Shown: positions 15,322 through 24,538, numbered from the stretch's first letter. The stretch is 64,000 nt of DNA from an uncultured Eubacteriales bacterium (GCA_900540545.1 UQGJ01000008.1:1-64000), one strand, 5' to 3'. The notes: generated by a model from the sequence alone, not told the origin. Translations and numbers: made by a program.

Positions 15322-16181
15322 AGCTGTATATCGTGGACGCGTTTACGACGAAGCGGTTTTCCGGCAATCAGGCGGGGGTAGCACTGCTGGGGGACGATGT
15401 CTGGCCCGGCGAAGGGTTCATGCAGGTCCTGGCCGCCGAGCTGAAGCACTCAGAGACCGCCTTCGTGAAGGCCAACGGGGAGAAGTCCTTCCGGGTCCGC
15501 TACTTTACCCCCGAGGGGGAGGTGGACCTCTGCGGCCACGCCACCATCGCCACCTTCACCGTTTTGCGGGAGACGGGCATGATTGGGCCGGGGACCTACA
15601 ACGCCTCCACTCTGGCGGGGGAGCTGGCCATCCGGGTGTCCGCCGATGCGGTGTGGATGGACATGGCCCCGCCGGTGGAGGCCCGGACCTTCACCGACGA
15701 AGAGTCGGCGGAACTCTATGCCGCCTACGGCCTGTACCTGGCCGACAAGCCGGAGGGCTACCAGCCCAAGGCGGTGAGCACCGGACTGTGCGACATCCTG
15801 CTGCCGGTGAAGAGCGCAGATGCGCTGGACCGGGCCGTCCAGAACGAGGCCGAGGTGACCCGCCTGTCCAAGCAGTACGAGGTGGTGGGAGTCCACATGT
15901 TCTGGCCCTGCCTGGACGGGGATGCGGCCTGCCACTGCCGGAATTTTGCGCCCCTGTACGCCATCCCGGAGGAAGCGGCCACCGGCACCTCCAACGGGGC
16001 GCTGACCTACTACCTTTACAAATATGGAAAGTTGGCGCCGGGGGCAGAGAACCGCTTCGTCCAGGGGGAGAAGATGGGTAAGCCCTCGGAAATCTTGAGC
16101 CGCTTGGAGGTGGACGGGGAGGCCGTGAAGGTCCTCATCGGCGGCCGGGCCGTCATCGCCCTGCGGGCGGAGCTGGTATGA
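15318..16181 (+). CDS. PhzF-family isomerase/epimerase
   Basis: A 287-residue member of the PhzF / diaminopimelate-epimerase fold. The catalytic Glu lies in ELKHSETAFV (about residues 41-50). The signature YFTPEGEVDLCGHATIATFT is present, and the second lobe has AATGTSNGALTYYLY. It is a soluble cytoplasmic enzyme of unknown substrate; most non-phenazine homologues are uncharacterised, and no phenazine genes lie nearby. It overlaps recO and the following acetyltransferase gene by four bases each. Confidence 0.85.
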   Translation: MKLYIVDAFTTKRFSGNQAGVALLGDDVWPGEGFMQVLAAELKHSETAFVKANGEKSFRVRYFTPEGEVDLCGHATIATFTVLRETGMIGPGTYNASTLAGELAIRVSADAVWMDMAPPVEARTFTDEESAELYAAYGLYLADKPEGYQPKAVSTGLCDILLPVKSADALDRAVQNEAEVTRLSKQYEVVGVHMFWPCLDGDAACHCRNFAPLYAIPEEAATGTSNGALTYYLYKYGKLAPGAENRFVQGEKMGKPSEILSRLEVDGEAVKVLIGGRAVIALRAELV

Positions 16182-16648
16182 TAGAACTGCGGTCCTGGGA
16201 GGCCGGGGACGGCCCCGCCTTTGCCCGCTACGCCTGCGACCCGGCGGTGGCCCGGTTTATGAACCCCGGATTTCCCAGGACCCCGGAGGCTTGCGCCCGA
16301 GTGGTAGCTGAACTGGCGGCGGCGGACCCAAAGGTCCAGGATTGTCGCGCCATCGTGGTGGATGGCGAGGTGGCCGGGTCCGTGGGCCTCTTTTTACAGG
16401 GGGATGGGACGGCGGCGGTGGCCTATTGGCTGGGAGTCCCCTTCCAGGGGAAGGGGCGCATGGCAAAGTTGCTGCCCGAATTTTGCAGGGCCGCGTTTCA
16501 GCGCTATCCCATCACGGCGCTGACCGCCCGGCCCCACCGGGACAACGCTGCCTCCCGAAGGACGCTGGAGCGAGCCGGATTCCAACTGTCCGGGGATGGG
16601 GAGACTTATATCCTATGTTTGGAGAACCGATATGACCGATTTATTTGA
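16178..16648 (+). CDS. GNAT-family N-acetyltransferase
   Basis: A 156-residue acetyltransferase of the RimJ/RimL-like GNAT group. The acetyl-CoA-binding motif A is YWLGVPFQGKGRMAKLLPEF, followed by ALTARPHRDNAASRRTLERA and GFQLSG, a classical motif B. Acceptor substrate is unknown. The start overlaps phzF by four bases. The last residues (ENRYDRFI) are encoded in the region overlapping the mutS2 start by 17 bases, so the tail may be a by-product of overlap. Confidence 0.85.
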   Translation: MIELRSWEAGDGPAFARYACDPAVARFMNPGFPRTPEACARVVAELAAADPKVQDCRAIVVDGEVAGSVGLFLQGDGTAAVAYWLGVPFQGKGRMAKLLPEFCRAAFQRYPITALTARPHRDNAASRRTLERAGFQLSGDGETYILCLENRYDRFI

Positions 16649-19007
16649 AAAATCCATCCAGACTCTGGAATTGCCCAGGGTGCTGGAGTTGCTGGCGGAG
16701 CAGGCGGCCACGGAGGAGGGCAAGGCCCGGTGCCGGGCGCTGCGGCCGGAGACCGGCTTTGACGACGTGCGCCGGCGGCAGGAGGAGACCTCCGCCGCCC
16801 TGGGCATGATCGTGCTGCGGGGCACCCCGGCCCTGGGGGGCGTGAAGCCTGTGGCCGTCGCTTTACAACGGGCGGACATGGGGGGGGCGCTGAACACCCG
16901 GGAGCTGCTGGACATCGCCGCCCTGCTGCGGGCGGCCCGGTCCGCCAAGGAGTACGCCAGCGGCGAGGGGAACACCAAGACCTGTATCGACCACCTCTTC
17001 GCCTCCCTGACGGCCAACCGCTTCCTGGAGGAGCGCATCTCCGGCTCCATTTTAGGGGAGGACGAGATCGCCGACGCGGCCAGCCCCGAGCTGGCCGACA
17101 TCCGGCGGCATATCCGGGCCTCGGCGGGGAAGGTGCGGGACATTTTGCAGAAGCTGCTGTCCTCCTCCCAGGCCAAATACCTCCAGGAGTCCATCATCAC
17201 CATGCGCTCCGGACGGTACGTGGTGCCGGTGAAGTCGGAGTGCAAGAACGAGGTCCCCGGCCTGGTCCACGACGTGTCCGGCTCCGGCGGGACCTTCTTC
17301 ATCGAACCCATGGCGGTGGTCAAGACCAACAACGAGCTGCGGGAGCTGGCCGCCCGGGAGGAGAAGGAGATCGAGCGCATCCTGCGGGAGCTGTCCGCCG
17401 AGTGCGCCGCCCACCGGGAGGACATCAGCCAGGACTACGACCTGCTGGTGCTCATCGACTGCATCTTCGCCCGGGCCCGGCTGTCCAGCCGGATGGGGTG
17501 CACGGAGCCCAAGCTGGCGAAGCGGGGCATCTCCCTGAAAAAGGCCCGCCACCCCCTGCTGGACCCGGCGAAGGCCGTGGCCAACGACCTGTGGCTGGGG
17601 GAGGATTTCGACACCCTGGTGGTCACCGGCCCCAACACCGGCGGCAAGACGGTGACGCTGAAAACCATCGGGCTGCTGACCCTGATGGCCCAGTGCGGCC
17701 TCCACATCCCGGCCAACGACGACAGTACGGTGATGGTCTTTGACCACGTGCTGGCCGACATCGGCGACGAGCAGTCCATCGCCCAGAACCTGTCCACCTT
17801 CTCCTCCCACATGACCAACATCGTGGGCATCCTCCGGGAGTGCGGCCCCGGCTCCCTCATCCTCTTCGACGAGTTGGGGGCGGGCACCGACCCGGTGGAG
17901 GGCGCCGCGTTGGCCGCCGCCATCATCGAGACGGCCAGGAAGCGGGGGGCGCTGGTCTGCGCCACCACCCACTACGCCGAGCTGAAGGTCTACGCCATGA
18001 CCACCGCCGGGGTGGAGAACGCCTCCTGCGAGTTCGACGTGGACTCCCTGGCCCCCACCTATAAGCTGCTCATCGGCATCCCCGGCAAGTCCAATGCCTT
18101 CGCCATCTCGGAGCGGCTGGGGCTGCCCCGGGACATCATCGACCTGGCCGCCCAGCGCATCGACGCGGAGAACGTGCGGTTCGAGGACGTGCTGACCCAG
18201 TTGGACCGCCAGCGGCAGGAGATGGAAAAGGAGAAGGACGAGGCCCGCAAGCTCCGCCGGGAGATGGAGGACTCGGCCAAGGTGGCCCGGGAATACCGGG
18301 AAAAGCTGGAGAAGGAGAAGGCCAAGGCCGTGGAGAAGGCCCAGGCCGAGGCCAGGACCATCATCCAGGAGGCCAGGGACACCGCCGACGCGGTGTTCGC
18401 TGAGCTCAACGAGATGCGCAAGCGCCAGGAGAAGGAGGCCGACTGGCAGGAGCAGAATGACCGCCGGGCGGGGCTGAAGCACCGCCTGAACCAGGCGGAG
18501 GACGCCCTGGGACGGGAAGAGGAGCTGCCCCCGCCGCCCCCCACCCGCCCTGCCAGGGCCGGGGACCGGGTGGAGCTGGTGAAGATGGGGACCCAGGCCG
18601 ACGTGCTGGAGGTCAACCGGGACGGCTCCCTCCAGCTCCAGGCGGGTATCCTGAAAATCACCGCCAAGCAGGAGGAGGTCCGGGTGGTGGAGGGGGAGTC
18701 CTCCGCCAAAAAGCAGGCCGCCCAGATCGCCCAGCGGGCCGCCCACCAGCTGCGCTCCCTGGGGGCGTCGCCGGAGGTGGACCTGCGGGGCATGATGACC
18801 GACGAGGCCCTGCTGGTCCTGGACCGCTTCCTGGACAGCGCCGTCATGGGACGGCTGGAGACCGTCACCGTCATCCACGGAAAGGGCACCGGCGCGGTCC
18901 GCAAGGCCGTCCGGGACCACCTGAAACGCAGCAAATACGTCAAGACCTTCCGCCCCGGCCGGTATGGTGAAGGGGAAGACGGGGTGACGGTGGTGGAATT
19001 GAAATAA
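16632..19007 (+). CDS. mutS2: endonuclease MutS2
   Basis: A 791-residue MutS homologue lacking the mismatch-recognition domain. In Bacillus and others it acts in suppression of recombination and rescue of collided ribosomes. Walker A is TGPNTGGKTVTLKT (about residues 331-344), Walker B with its signature is LILFDELGAGTDPVEGAALA. A long charged coiled coil follows (about 510-625), and a C-terminal Smr nuclease domain starts at VDLRGMMTDEAL and includes VIHGKGTGAVRKAV. The start at 16632 has GGAG and begins TDLFEKSIQTLE as usual; a longer frame at 16596 lies inside the upstream gene. Confidence 0.93.
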   Translation: MTDLFEKSIQTLELPRVLELLAEQAATEEGKARCRALRPETGFDDVRRRQEETSAALGMIVLRGTPALGGVKPVAVALQRADMGGALNTRELLDIAALLRAARSAKEYASGEGNTKTCIDHLFASLTANRFLEERISGSILGEDEIADAASPELADIRRHIRASAGKVRDILQKLLSSSQAKYLQESIITMRSGRYVVPVKSECKNEVPGLVHDVSGSGGTFFIEPMAVVKTNNELRELAAREEKEIERILRELSAECAAHREDISQDYDLLVLIDCIFARARLSSRMGCTEPKLAKRGISLKKARHPLLDPAKAVANDLWLGEDFDTLVVTGPNTGGKTVTLKTIGLLTLMAQCGLHIPANDDSTVMVFDHVLADIGDEQSIAQNLSTFSSHMTNIVGILRECGPGSLILFDELGAGTDPVEGAALAAAIIETARKRGALVCATTHYAELKVYAMTTAGVENASCEFDVDSLAPTYKLLIGIPGKSNAFAISERLGLPRDIIDLAAQRIDAENVRFEDVLTQLDRQRQEMEKEKDEARKLRREMEDSAKVAREYREKLEKEKAKAVEKAQAEARTIIQEARDTADAVFAELNEMRKRQEKEADWQEQNDRRAGLKHRLNQAEDALGREEELPPPPPTRPARAGDRVELVKMGTQADVLEVNRDGSLQLQAGILKITAKQEEVRVVEGESSAKKQAAQIAQRAAHQLRSLGASPEVDLRGMMTDEALLVLDRFLDSAVMGRLETVTVIHGKGTGAVRKAVRDHLKRSKYVKTFRPGRYGEGEDGVTVVELK

Positions 19008-19070
19008 ATTCCAAAAGAGATTTCTTGTGAAAATCGCCATTGAGGACCCGCGAATTTGTGCAAAATGTCA

Positions 19071-19099
19071 TTGACGGTTGGACAGAAATTTGATATGCT
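19071..19099 (+). promoter_or_regulatory. promoter of the HPr gene
   Basis: TTGACG (19071-19076), 17-base spacer, TATGCT (19094-19099), 39 bases before the start codon. Confidence 0.75.
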
Positions 19100-19137
19100 A
19101 TGTAGGCAAACAAATGCTTTGCTAGGGGGGGAACACA

Positions 19138-19401
19138 ATGTATATCAAAGAGGCCGTTGTCAACAACCAGGTCGGTCTCCACGCCAGGCCCGCTACGTTC
19201 TTCATTCAGAAGGCCAACGAGTTCAAGAGCTCCATCTGGGTGGAGAAGGACGAGCGCAGAGTGAACGCCAAGAGCCTGCTGGGTGTCCTCTCTCTGGGCA
19301 TCGTGAAGGGGACCGCCATCAATCTGATCGCGGACGGACCCGACGAGAAGGAAGCCGTTGAGGCGCTCATCGAGCTGATCTCCAGCAACTTCTCCGAGTA
19401 A
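19138..19401 (+). CDS. HPr-family phosphocarrier protein
   Basis: An 87-residue HPr-like protein. The phosphotransfer His15 lies in QVGLHARPAT, and the Gram-positive regulatory Ser46 is in NAKSLLGVLSLGI, so both PTS phosphate transfer and HPr-kinase control for carbon catabolite repression are possible. AGGGGGG precedes the ATG. It is monocistronic, with its own promoter and a strong terminator. The residues flanking Ser46 (SLLGVLSLG) match HPr well, so Crh is unlikely because His15 is retained. No EI or EII gene is nearby. Confidence 0.9.
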   Translation: MYIKEAVVNNQVGLHARPATFFIQKANEFKSSIWVEKDERRVNAKSLLGVLSLGIVKGTAINLIADGPDEKEAVEALIELISSNFSE

Positions 19402-19414
19402 GGACCTTTGACAG

Positions 19415-19444
19415 AAAAAGCGCCGCGTAAGCGGCGCTTTTTTT
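19415..19444 (+). terminator. intrinsic terminator of the HPr gene
   Basis: AAAAAGCGCCGC / GCGGCGCTTTTT stem with a GTAA loop and a run of seven or more T. Confidence 0.92.
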
Positions 19445-19469
19445 GGTATCTGCGGACGGGAGGCGCGGG

Positions 19470-20288
19470 ATGAACGCAATGACGCCGGAGCCGAAGAACC
19501 GGGGGCCGCTGCGCCTGTGGCTGGGGGCCCGGTACTACCGCGCCCGCCGATGGGCGTGGTGGCACGTGTCGGGGGTCCGCTTCGCCCGGAAGCGGACGGA
19601 CGCCGCCTGCCCCTTCCTTGTGGCGGACCACGCCACGCCCCTCGTGCGCAAACTCCGGGACGTGGACATGTGGATGCAGGAGAACAAGGTGCGGAATCTC
19701 CGCCTGGCCGTGGAGCGGCTGGACGGCCTGGTCCTGCTGCCCGGCGAGACCCTCTCCTACTGGCGGGCCATCGGCAACCCCACTCACCGGAAGGGCTACG
19801 TGGAGGGGATGCTGCTGCGGAGCGGGAAGGTGGTCCCCGGCGTGGGCGGCGGGCTGTGCCAGTGCTCCAACCTGCTGTACTGGATGACCCTGCACACCCC
19901 GCTCACCGTGGCGGAGCGCCACCGCCACGGCTACGACGTGTTTCCCGATGCCGACCGCACCCAGCCTTTCGGCAGCGGGGCCACCTGCTTTTACAACTAT
20001 CTGGACCTGATGATCCGCAACGACACCCCCTTGGTCTGGCGGCTGGTCCTGCGGGTAACGGACACCCGTCTGGAGGGGGAGTGGCGCTGCGACGGCCCCC
20101 AGGAGTTCCGCTACGAGGTCTACGAGGCCGCCCATGAGTTCCGGGGGGAGTACTGGGGCGGCTACACCAGGCACAACGTCCTGCGGCGCAGGGTGTTTGA
20201 CTTGGAGGGCGTCCAAGTGGGGGACGAGTTGGTGTGCGAGAACCACGCCATCATGATGTATTCGCCGATGCTGGAGGGGAAGGAGTAA
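19470..20288 (+). CDS. VanW-family protein
   Basis: A 272-residue protein with the VanW domain, seen in the arginine-rich start HVSGVRFARKR, the Leu-rich LRLAVERLDGLVLLPGETLS, and the hallmark VPGVGGGLCQCSNLLYWM at about residues 130-147. VanW proteins occur in vancomycin clusters and widely in Clostridia; their role, probably at the cell wall, is not established. No signal peptide is evident. The start at 19470 has GGGAGG close upstream. It has no van genes beside it and sits alone between the HPr gene and a non-coding repeat. Confidence 0.85.
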   Translation: MNAMTPEPKNRGPLRLWLGARYYRARRWAWWHVSGVRFARKRTDAACPFLVADHATPLVRKLRDVDMWMQENKVRNLRLAVERLDGLVLLPGETLSYWRAIGNPTHRKGYVEGMLLRSGKVVPGVGGGLCQCSNLLYWMTLHTPLTVAERHRHGYDVFPDADRTQPFGSGATCFYNYLDLMIRNDTPLVWRLVLRVTDTRLEGEWRCDGPQEFRYEVYEAAHEFRGEYWGGYTRHNVLRRRVFDLEGVQVGDELVCENHAIMMYSPMLEGKE

Positions 20289-20938
20289 GGAGCGTTCCCC
20301 TCCGGGGGCAGGGTTCTTTTGTTGAAAAGAACCCTGGGAAGAAACAACCAGGGGCTGAGGCCCCTGGACCTAAGAGCGGCGCCAACGTTACCCTAGAGAT
20401 TGAAACCGGCGAGAGGTAACCAGTCTACCCTCAAGCGCCCGCCCCGGCCGTTACGGCCTATCGTGCACTTGTTCACCCCCATGCGCTGGCGCGGCACGCC
20501 TAGCATGGCAATGCCCGGCAAGGCTGGTGCAGAGACGGGCCGCCGGGGTCGGCGGCCCCTACGGAAGAAAACCGGAGACCACTTGTAGGGGCCGCCCACT
20601 GGGCGGCCCGGTCCGACTCCCAACGGCCACAAGGCCGATTCCAAAACGCACAACCCCAGTGGCGGCCCGTTTGCACCGATGAAAACGCAACTATTATCAA
20701 GTTTTGCCAGGTCATATGCCGAGGGGCGGCAGCCGGAGTTGTTCGTGCGCGGACCGATACGGGCTGCAACAGCTTTCTGGTTTTGCCAACTAACATAACC
20801 CCACCGCCGCCCGGACGTTCCCGGGGGCCAGGGGGCGGCGGATAGGGCATTGAAAATGCCCGTGCCGCCCCCGGTCCTTCTTTCCGTCCCCTTTCTTCTA
20901 GAAGAAAGGGGACCCGCCGGAGGCCGCGCCTCCATTCC
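20289..20938 (-). repeat. copy 3 of the TIR-bearing repeat family (about 650 bp)
   Basis: Fills the vanW-uvrC gap in the same orientation as copy 2. The left end hairpin is GGGTTCTTTTG/GAAAAGAACCC followed by CCAGGGGCTGAGGCCCCTGG. The right end reads CCTTCTTTCCGTCC then CCTTTCTTCTAGAAGAAAGG. Interior shared landmarks are GGCCGTTACGGCC, GCAACTATTATCAAGTTTTG and CCGCCGCCCGGACGTTC. A nested pair of REP-like units lies at about 20538-20610, as in copy 2. Confidence 0.85.
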
Positions 20939-20960
20939 ATCAGAGCAAGGAGGAACCCCC

Positions 20961-22808
20961 GTGACCTTCGACGAACTGAAAGAAAAAGCACATGCCCTGC
21001 CGCTGAAGCCGGGCGTGTATATCATGCAGAACGCCAAGAACGAGGTCATCTACGTGGGCAAGGCCAAGGCGCTGAAGAACCGGGTCTCCCAATACTTCGC
21101 CGACCTGGCCTCCCACACGGAAAAGACCCGGGCCATGGTGTCCCAGATCGACCACTTCGATGTCATCATCGCCGACTCGGAGTTCGAGGCGTTGGTGCTG
21201 GAGTGCTCCCTCATCAAGCGCCACCAGCCCCACTACAATATCCTGCTCAAGGACGACAAGGGCTACCCCTACATCCGCCTGGATGGGAAGTCGGAGTACC
21301 CCCGGTTCTCCGTGGCCAACCGGGTGGCGGAGGACGGGGCGCGGTACTTCGGCCCCTACGGCAGCCGGGGGGCCACCTTCGACATCATCGAGGCCCTCCG
21401 CTCGGCCCTGAAGCTGCCCAAGTGCAACAAGAAGTTCCCCAGGGACATCGGCAAGGAGCGTCCCTGTCTCTACTACCGCATGGGCCAGTGTGACGGCTAC
21501 TGCCGCAGGGAGATGGACCAGAGCCGGTACGGCGAGGCCATGGAGCAGGCCGTCCGGCTGTTGGAGGGCAAGTCCGACGAGGTCCTCACCGACCTGGAGG
21601 GCGAAATGGCCCGGGCCGCCGAGGACCTGCGCTTCGAGCGGGCGGCCGAGCTGCGGGACCGCATCAAATCCATCGAACTGCTGGGCAAGCGGCAGAAGGT
21701 GGTGGCGGGCAGTCTGGCCGACACCGACGTGGTGGGCTACCACCGGGGAGAGGCCAAGAGCTGCTTCGTGGTCCTCCACTACGTGGACGGCGATTTGGCC
21801 GCCAAGGACATGGACCTGCTGGAAAACCCGGTGGAGGAGGAACGGGAGGATACGGTATCCGCCCTGGTGAAACAATACTACGGCGGGCGGGGGAACCTGC
21901 CCAGGCAGATTCTGCTGCCCTGCGAAATCGAGGACGAGGTCCCCGTGACCCGGATGCTCTCTGAGGCCAGCGGCCACCGGGTCACCTTGGTGACCCCCCA
22001 GCGGGGAGCCAAGATGGACCTGGTCAAGCTGGCCAACACCAACGCTGTAGAGGAGGTGGCCCGCTGGACCACCAAGGAGGAGCGGCAGAGCAAGCTGATG
22101 GAGGCCCTGGGCAAAATGCTGGGCCTGGACCAGCCGCCCAAACGGATGGAGGCCTACGACATCTCCAACACCGGGGACACCAACATCGTGGCCTCCATGA
22201 CCGTGTTCGTGGACGGCAAGCCCCTGAAGCGGGACTACCGGCATTTCAAGCTGAAGGATATGGCCCACGCCGACGACTACGCCTCCATGGAGCAGGTGCT
22301 GACCCGGCGGTTCCGGCGGTATCTGGACGGGGACGAGAAGTTCGGGGACCTGCCCGACGTGCTGCTCATCGACGGCGGCGAAAACCACGCCAAGGTGGCA
22401 GTGCGGGTGCTGGAGGCCAACGGCCTGCACATCCCGGTCTACGGCATGGTGAAGGACGACCGGCACCGGACCCGCGCCCTGGTGACCCCACAGGGGCAGG
22501 AGATCGGCATCCAGCAGATACCGGCGGTGTTCGCCCTCATCGGGCGCATCCAGGAGGAGACCCACCGCTTCGCCATCGAGTTCCAGCGGCTCCAGCAGTC
22601 CAAGCAGGTGAAGGGCTCGGCTCTGGACAAGATACCCGGCGTGGGGGACAAGCGGCGGGCCGACCTGCTCAAGCACTTCAAGAGCGTGAAGAATATCAAG
22701 GCGTCCTCCCTGGCGGAGCTGGAGGAGGTCGTGGACAAGCGGACGGCCAAGGCGGTGTTCGAGTATTTTCGGGAAATGAAGAAGGAATTGAGAATTGACA
22801 ATGGATAA
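20961..22808 (+). CDS. uvrC: excinuclease ABC subunit C
   Basis: A 615-residue nucleotide-excision-repair nuclease that makes both incisions around a UvrB-marked lesion. In order: GIY-YIG domain (GVYIMQNAKNEVIYVGKAKA), a Cys-rich patch (YRMGQCDGYC), UVR domain near residue 215, RNase-H-like endonuclease (AYDISNTGDTNIVASMTVFV and LIDGGENH) and C-terminal helix-hairpin-helix (LDKIPGVGDKRRADLLKHF). The start is GTG at 20961 with AAGGAGG eight bases before. The final residues ELRIDNG are encoded by a fragment of a dispersed repeat that supplies the stop codon. Confidence 0.94.
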   Translation: MTFDELKEKAHALPLKPGVYIMQNAKNEVIYVGKAKALKNRVSQYFADLASHTEKTRAMVSQIDHFDVIIADSEFEALVLECSLIKRHQPHYNILLKDDKGYPYIRLDGKSEYPRFSVANRVAEDGARYFGPYGSRGATFDIIEALRSALKLPKCNKKFPRDIGKERPCLYYRMGQCDGYCRREMDQSRYGEAMEQAVRLLEGKSDEVLTDLEGEMARAAEDLRFERAAELRDRIKSIELLGKRQKVVAGSLADTDVVGYHRGEAKSCFVVLHYVDGDLAAKDMDLLENPVEEEREDTVSALVKQYYGGRGNLPRQILLPCEIEDEVPVTRMLSEASGHRVTLVTPQRGAKMDLVKLANTNAVEEVARWTTKEERQSKLMEALGKMLGLDQPPKRMEAYDISNTGDTNIVASMTVFVDGKPLKRDYRHFKLKDMAHADDYASMEQVLTRRFRRYLDGDEKFGDLPDVLLIDGGENHAKVAVRVLEANGLHIPVYGMVKDDRHRTRALVTPQGQEIGIQQIPAVFALIGRIQEETHRFAIEFQRLQQSKQVKGSALDKIPGVGDKRRADLLKHFKSVKNIKASSLAELEEVVDKRTAKAVFEYFREMKKELRIDNG

Positions 22809-22849
22809 TAGAGAATACCGCCCACGGGGCGGGACGGTGGGCGGGCGGC

Positions 22850-22932
22850 CCTTGGTTTTCTTTCGGTTCCCTTTCTGAAACCAGAAAGGGAACCCGCCGG
22901 AGGCATCCCCCGGCAGGGAGTCCCCTGCCACA
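22850..22932 (-). repeat. solo terminal module of the TIR-bearing repeat family
   Basis: Only the end module is present between uvrC and rsmD: CCTTGGTTTTCTTTCGG, then the hairpin CCCTTTCTG/CAGAAAGGG, then CCGGAGGCATCC and GGGAGTCCCCTGCC. It matches the right ends of copies 1-3 without any interior. On the plus strand the hairpin might terminate or punctuate the uvrC transcript. Confidence 0.75.
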
Positions 22933-22952
22933 ACGAACAAGGAGGAACAGCT

Positions 22953-23498
22953 ATGCGCGTCATCACAGGCACGGCACGGGGCCGGAAATTGAAGGAATTG
23001 CAGGGCATGGAGACCCGGCCCACCACCGACAAGGTGAAGGAATCCATGTTCAACATCGTCCAGTTCGACATCGAGGGCCGGAAGGTGCTGGACCTGTTCA
23101 GCGGCACGGGACAGCTGGGCATCGAGTGCCTGAGCCGGGGGGCGGCACACTGCACCTTTGTGGACCTGCGGAGGGAAGCGGCGGCCCTGGTGCGGGAAAA
23201 TTTGGCATGGTGCAGGCTGGAGGACCGGGCCGCCGTGGTCCAGGGGGATTATCTGGCCTTTTTGACACGATGCCGGGAGAAATTCGACCTCATCTTCCTG
23301 GACCCGCCCTATGCCAGCGGCCTGCTGGAAAAGGCGTTGGAGACCATCACGGCGATTGACATCCTGTCGGAAAATGGTATAATGGTCTGCGAAAGCGGGC
23401 TGGAACAGGAACTTCCCGAGCTGAACGCCCCCTACGAGAAGGGCAAGGACTACCGCTACGGCAAAATCAAGCTGACGGTTTACCGCCGCGCGGTGTGA
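22953..23498 (+). CDS. rsmD: 16S rRNA (guanine(966)-N(2))-methyltransferase RsmD
   Basis: A 181-residue SAM-dependent methyltransferase modifying G966 of 16S rRNA. It begins with the family sequence MRVITGTARGRKLKELQG and TRPTTDKVKESMFNI. SAM-binding motif I is VLDLFSGTGQLGIECLSRGA, and the catalytic motif is FLDPPYASG. AAGGAGG precedes the ATG. It lies 30 bases before coaD, an order conserved in Firmicutes, so the two probably form an operon. Confidence 0.93.
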   Translation: MRVITGTARGRKLKELQGMETRPTTDKVKESMFNIVQFDIEGRKVLDLFSGTGQLGIECLSRGAAHCTFVDLRREAAALVRENLAWCRLEDRAAVVQGDYLAFLTRCREKFDLIFLDPPYASGLLEKALETITAIDILSENGIMVCESGLEQELPELNAPYEKGKDYRYGKIKLTVYRRAV

Positions 23499-23528
23499 CC
23501 GGCTAATCCCATAAAGGGGCTGTGACCC

Positions 23529-24023
23529 ATGAAGATCGCCATCTACCCCGGCAGTTTCGACCCCATCACCCTGGGGCATCTGAACATCATCAAGCGGGCG
23601 GCGCTGTGCTTTGACAAGCTCATCGTCTGCGTGATGATAAACTCCGCCAAGAACGGGCTGTTCGCCCCCGCCGAGCGGGTGGAGTTGATCCGCAAGGTGG
23701 TGTCCCAGCTGCCCAACGTGGAGGTGGACTCCTCGGAACTGCTGGTGGCCGAGTACGCCAAGCAGCACCGGGCCAGGGTCATCGTCAAGGGCCTGCGGGC
23801 CGTGTCCGACTTTGAGGCCGAGGTCCAGATGTCCGTCATCAACCGGAAGCTGAATCCCAACGTGGACACCATGTTCCTGCCCTCCCACGAGAAGTATACC
23901 TACCTCAGCTCCACCGTGGTGAAGGAGATGGTGCGCTACGGCGTGGAACTGAGCGATTTCCTCCCGCGGGAGATCATAGACGACGTAAAACAGAAAATGG
24001 ATGAATGCAGGAGGGACGACTGA
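23529..24023 (+). CDS. coaD: phosphopantetheine adenylyltransferase
   Basis: A 164-residue nucleotidyltransferase catalysing the penultimate step of coenzyme A synthesis (4'-phosphopantetheine plus ATP to dephospho-CoA). The nucleotide-binding motif is YPGSFDPITLGHLNII (TxGH), followed by VKGLRAVSDFEAEVQM and the C-terminal YLSSTVVKEMVRYG. The usual NPxKKxLF loop reads NSAKNGLF, a small variation. The stop overlaps the start of the next gene (TGATGG). Confidence 0.93.
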   Translation: MKIAIYPGSFDPITLGHLNIIKRAALCFDKLIVCVMINSAKNGLFAPAERVELIRKVVSQLPNVEVDSSELLVAEYAKQHRARVIVKGLRAVSDFEAEVQMSVINRKLNPNVDTMFLPSHEKYTYLSSTVVKEMVRYGVELSDFLPREIIDDVKQKMDECRRDD

Positions 24024-24538
24024 TGGCGACCAACGTGGAAGAACTGGTGGACATGCTCTTTGCCATGATCGACGAGGCCAAGAACATGCCTTTGAGCGGC
24101 GATAAATGTATTATTGAGAGGGACAAGGCCCTGGACCTGTTGGACGACATCAAGGCCCAGTTCCCCGTGGAGTTGGGGGAGGCCAAGAAGCTGCTGGCCG
24201 CCCGCAACGACTATATTGCCTCCGCCAAGCGGGAGGCCGAGCTCATCCGCAAGCAGGCGGAGGAGAAGGCCCGGCAGATGCTGGCCGAGGACGAGCTGAT
24301 GGCCCAGGCCAAGCAGCGGGCCAACGAACTGCTCAAGACCGCCGACGACCGCAGCCGGGAGCTGCGCCGGGCGGCCAACGAGTACTGCGAGGACGCCCTG
24401 CGGCGCACCGAGGAGGCCGTCAGCGAGGCCTACGACGAGATCAAGCGCTCCCGCGCCCGGTTCCGGGCGGCGGCCAGCGGGGTACAGCCCGCCGGGGGGC
24501 AGAGCGCCGTGTACGACGCCGAGGCCGAAGAGGGCTGA
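24023..24538 (+). CDS. coiled-coil protein of unknown function following coaD
   Basis: A 171-residue, highly charged protein. Residues about 55-145 are a nearly continuous alpha-helical coiled coil rich in Ala, Lys, Glu and Arg (AKREAELIRKQAEEKARQML). The N-terminal 45 residues (NVEELVDMLFAMIDEAKNMP) look like a separate small domain. Such proteins in Clostridia are often labelled ATPase or ATP-synthase-B-like because of low-complexity similarity; no membrane segment supports that. AGGAGG and one-base overlap with coaD indicate coupling. A DivIVA-like scaffolding role is possible but unproven. Confidence 0.75.
   Translation: MATNVEELVDMLFAMIDEAKNMPLSGDKCIIERDKALDLLDDIKAQFPVELGEAKKLLAARNDYIASAKREAELIRKQAEEKARQMLAEDELMAQAKQRANELLKTADDRSRELRRAANEYCEDALRRTEEAVSEAYDEIKRSRARFRAAASGVQPAGGQSAVYDAEAEEG

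Noticed and set aside
15318..16181. Phenazine biosynthesis locus
   Set aside because: PhzF-fold proteins are widespread isomerases; no other phz genes are present.
17052..19040. 662-codon antisense frame over mutS2
   Set aside because: Shadow of mutS2; no ribosome site or family motifs.
19470..20288. Vancomycin resistance cluster
   Set aside because: Only a VanW-domain gene is present; no vanH, ligase, vanX or vanRS genes are nearby, and VanW proteins are common in sensitive Clostridia.
20940..23888. 982-codon open frame on the minus strand across uvrC, rsmD and coaD
   Set aside because: It is antisense to three clearly conserved genes, has Gly/His/Leu-rich low-complexity sequence with no recognisable domain, and is the usual by-product of G/C-ending codons on the opposite strand.
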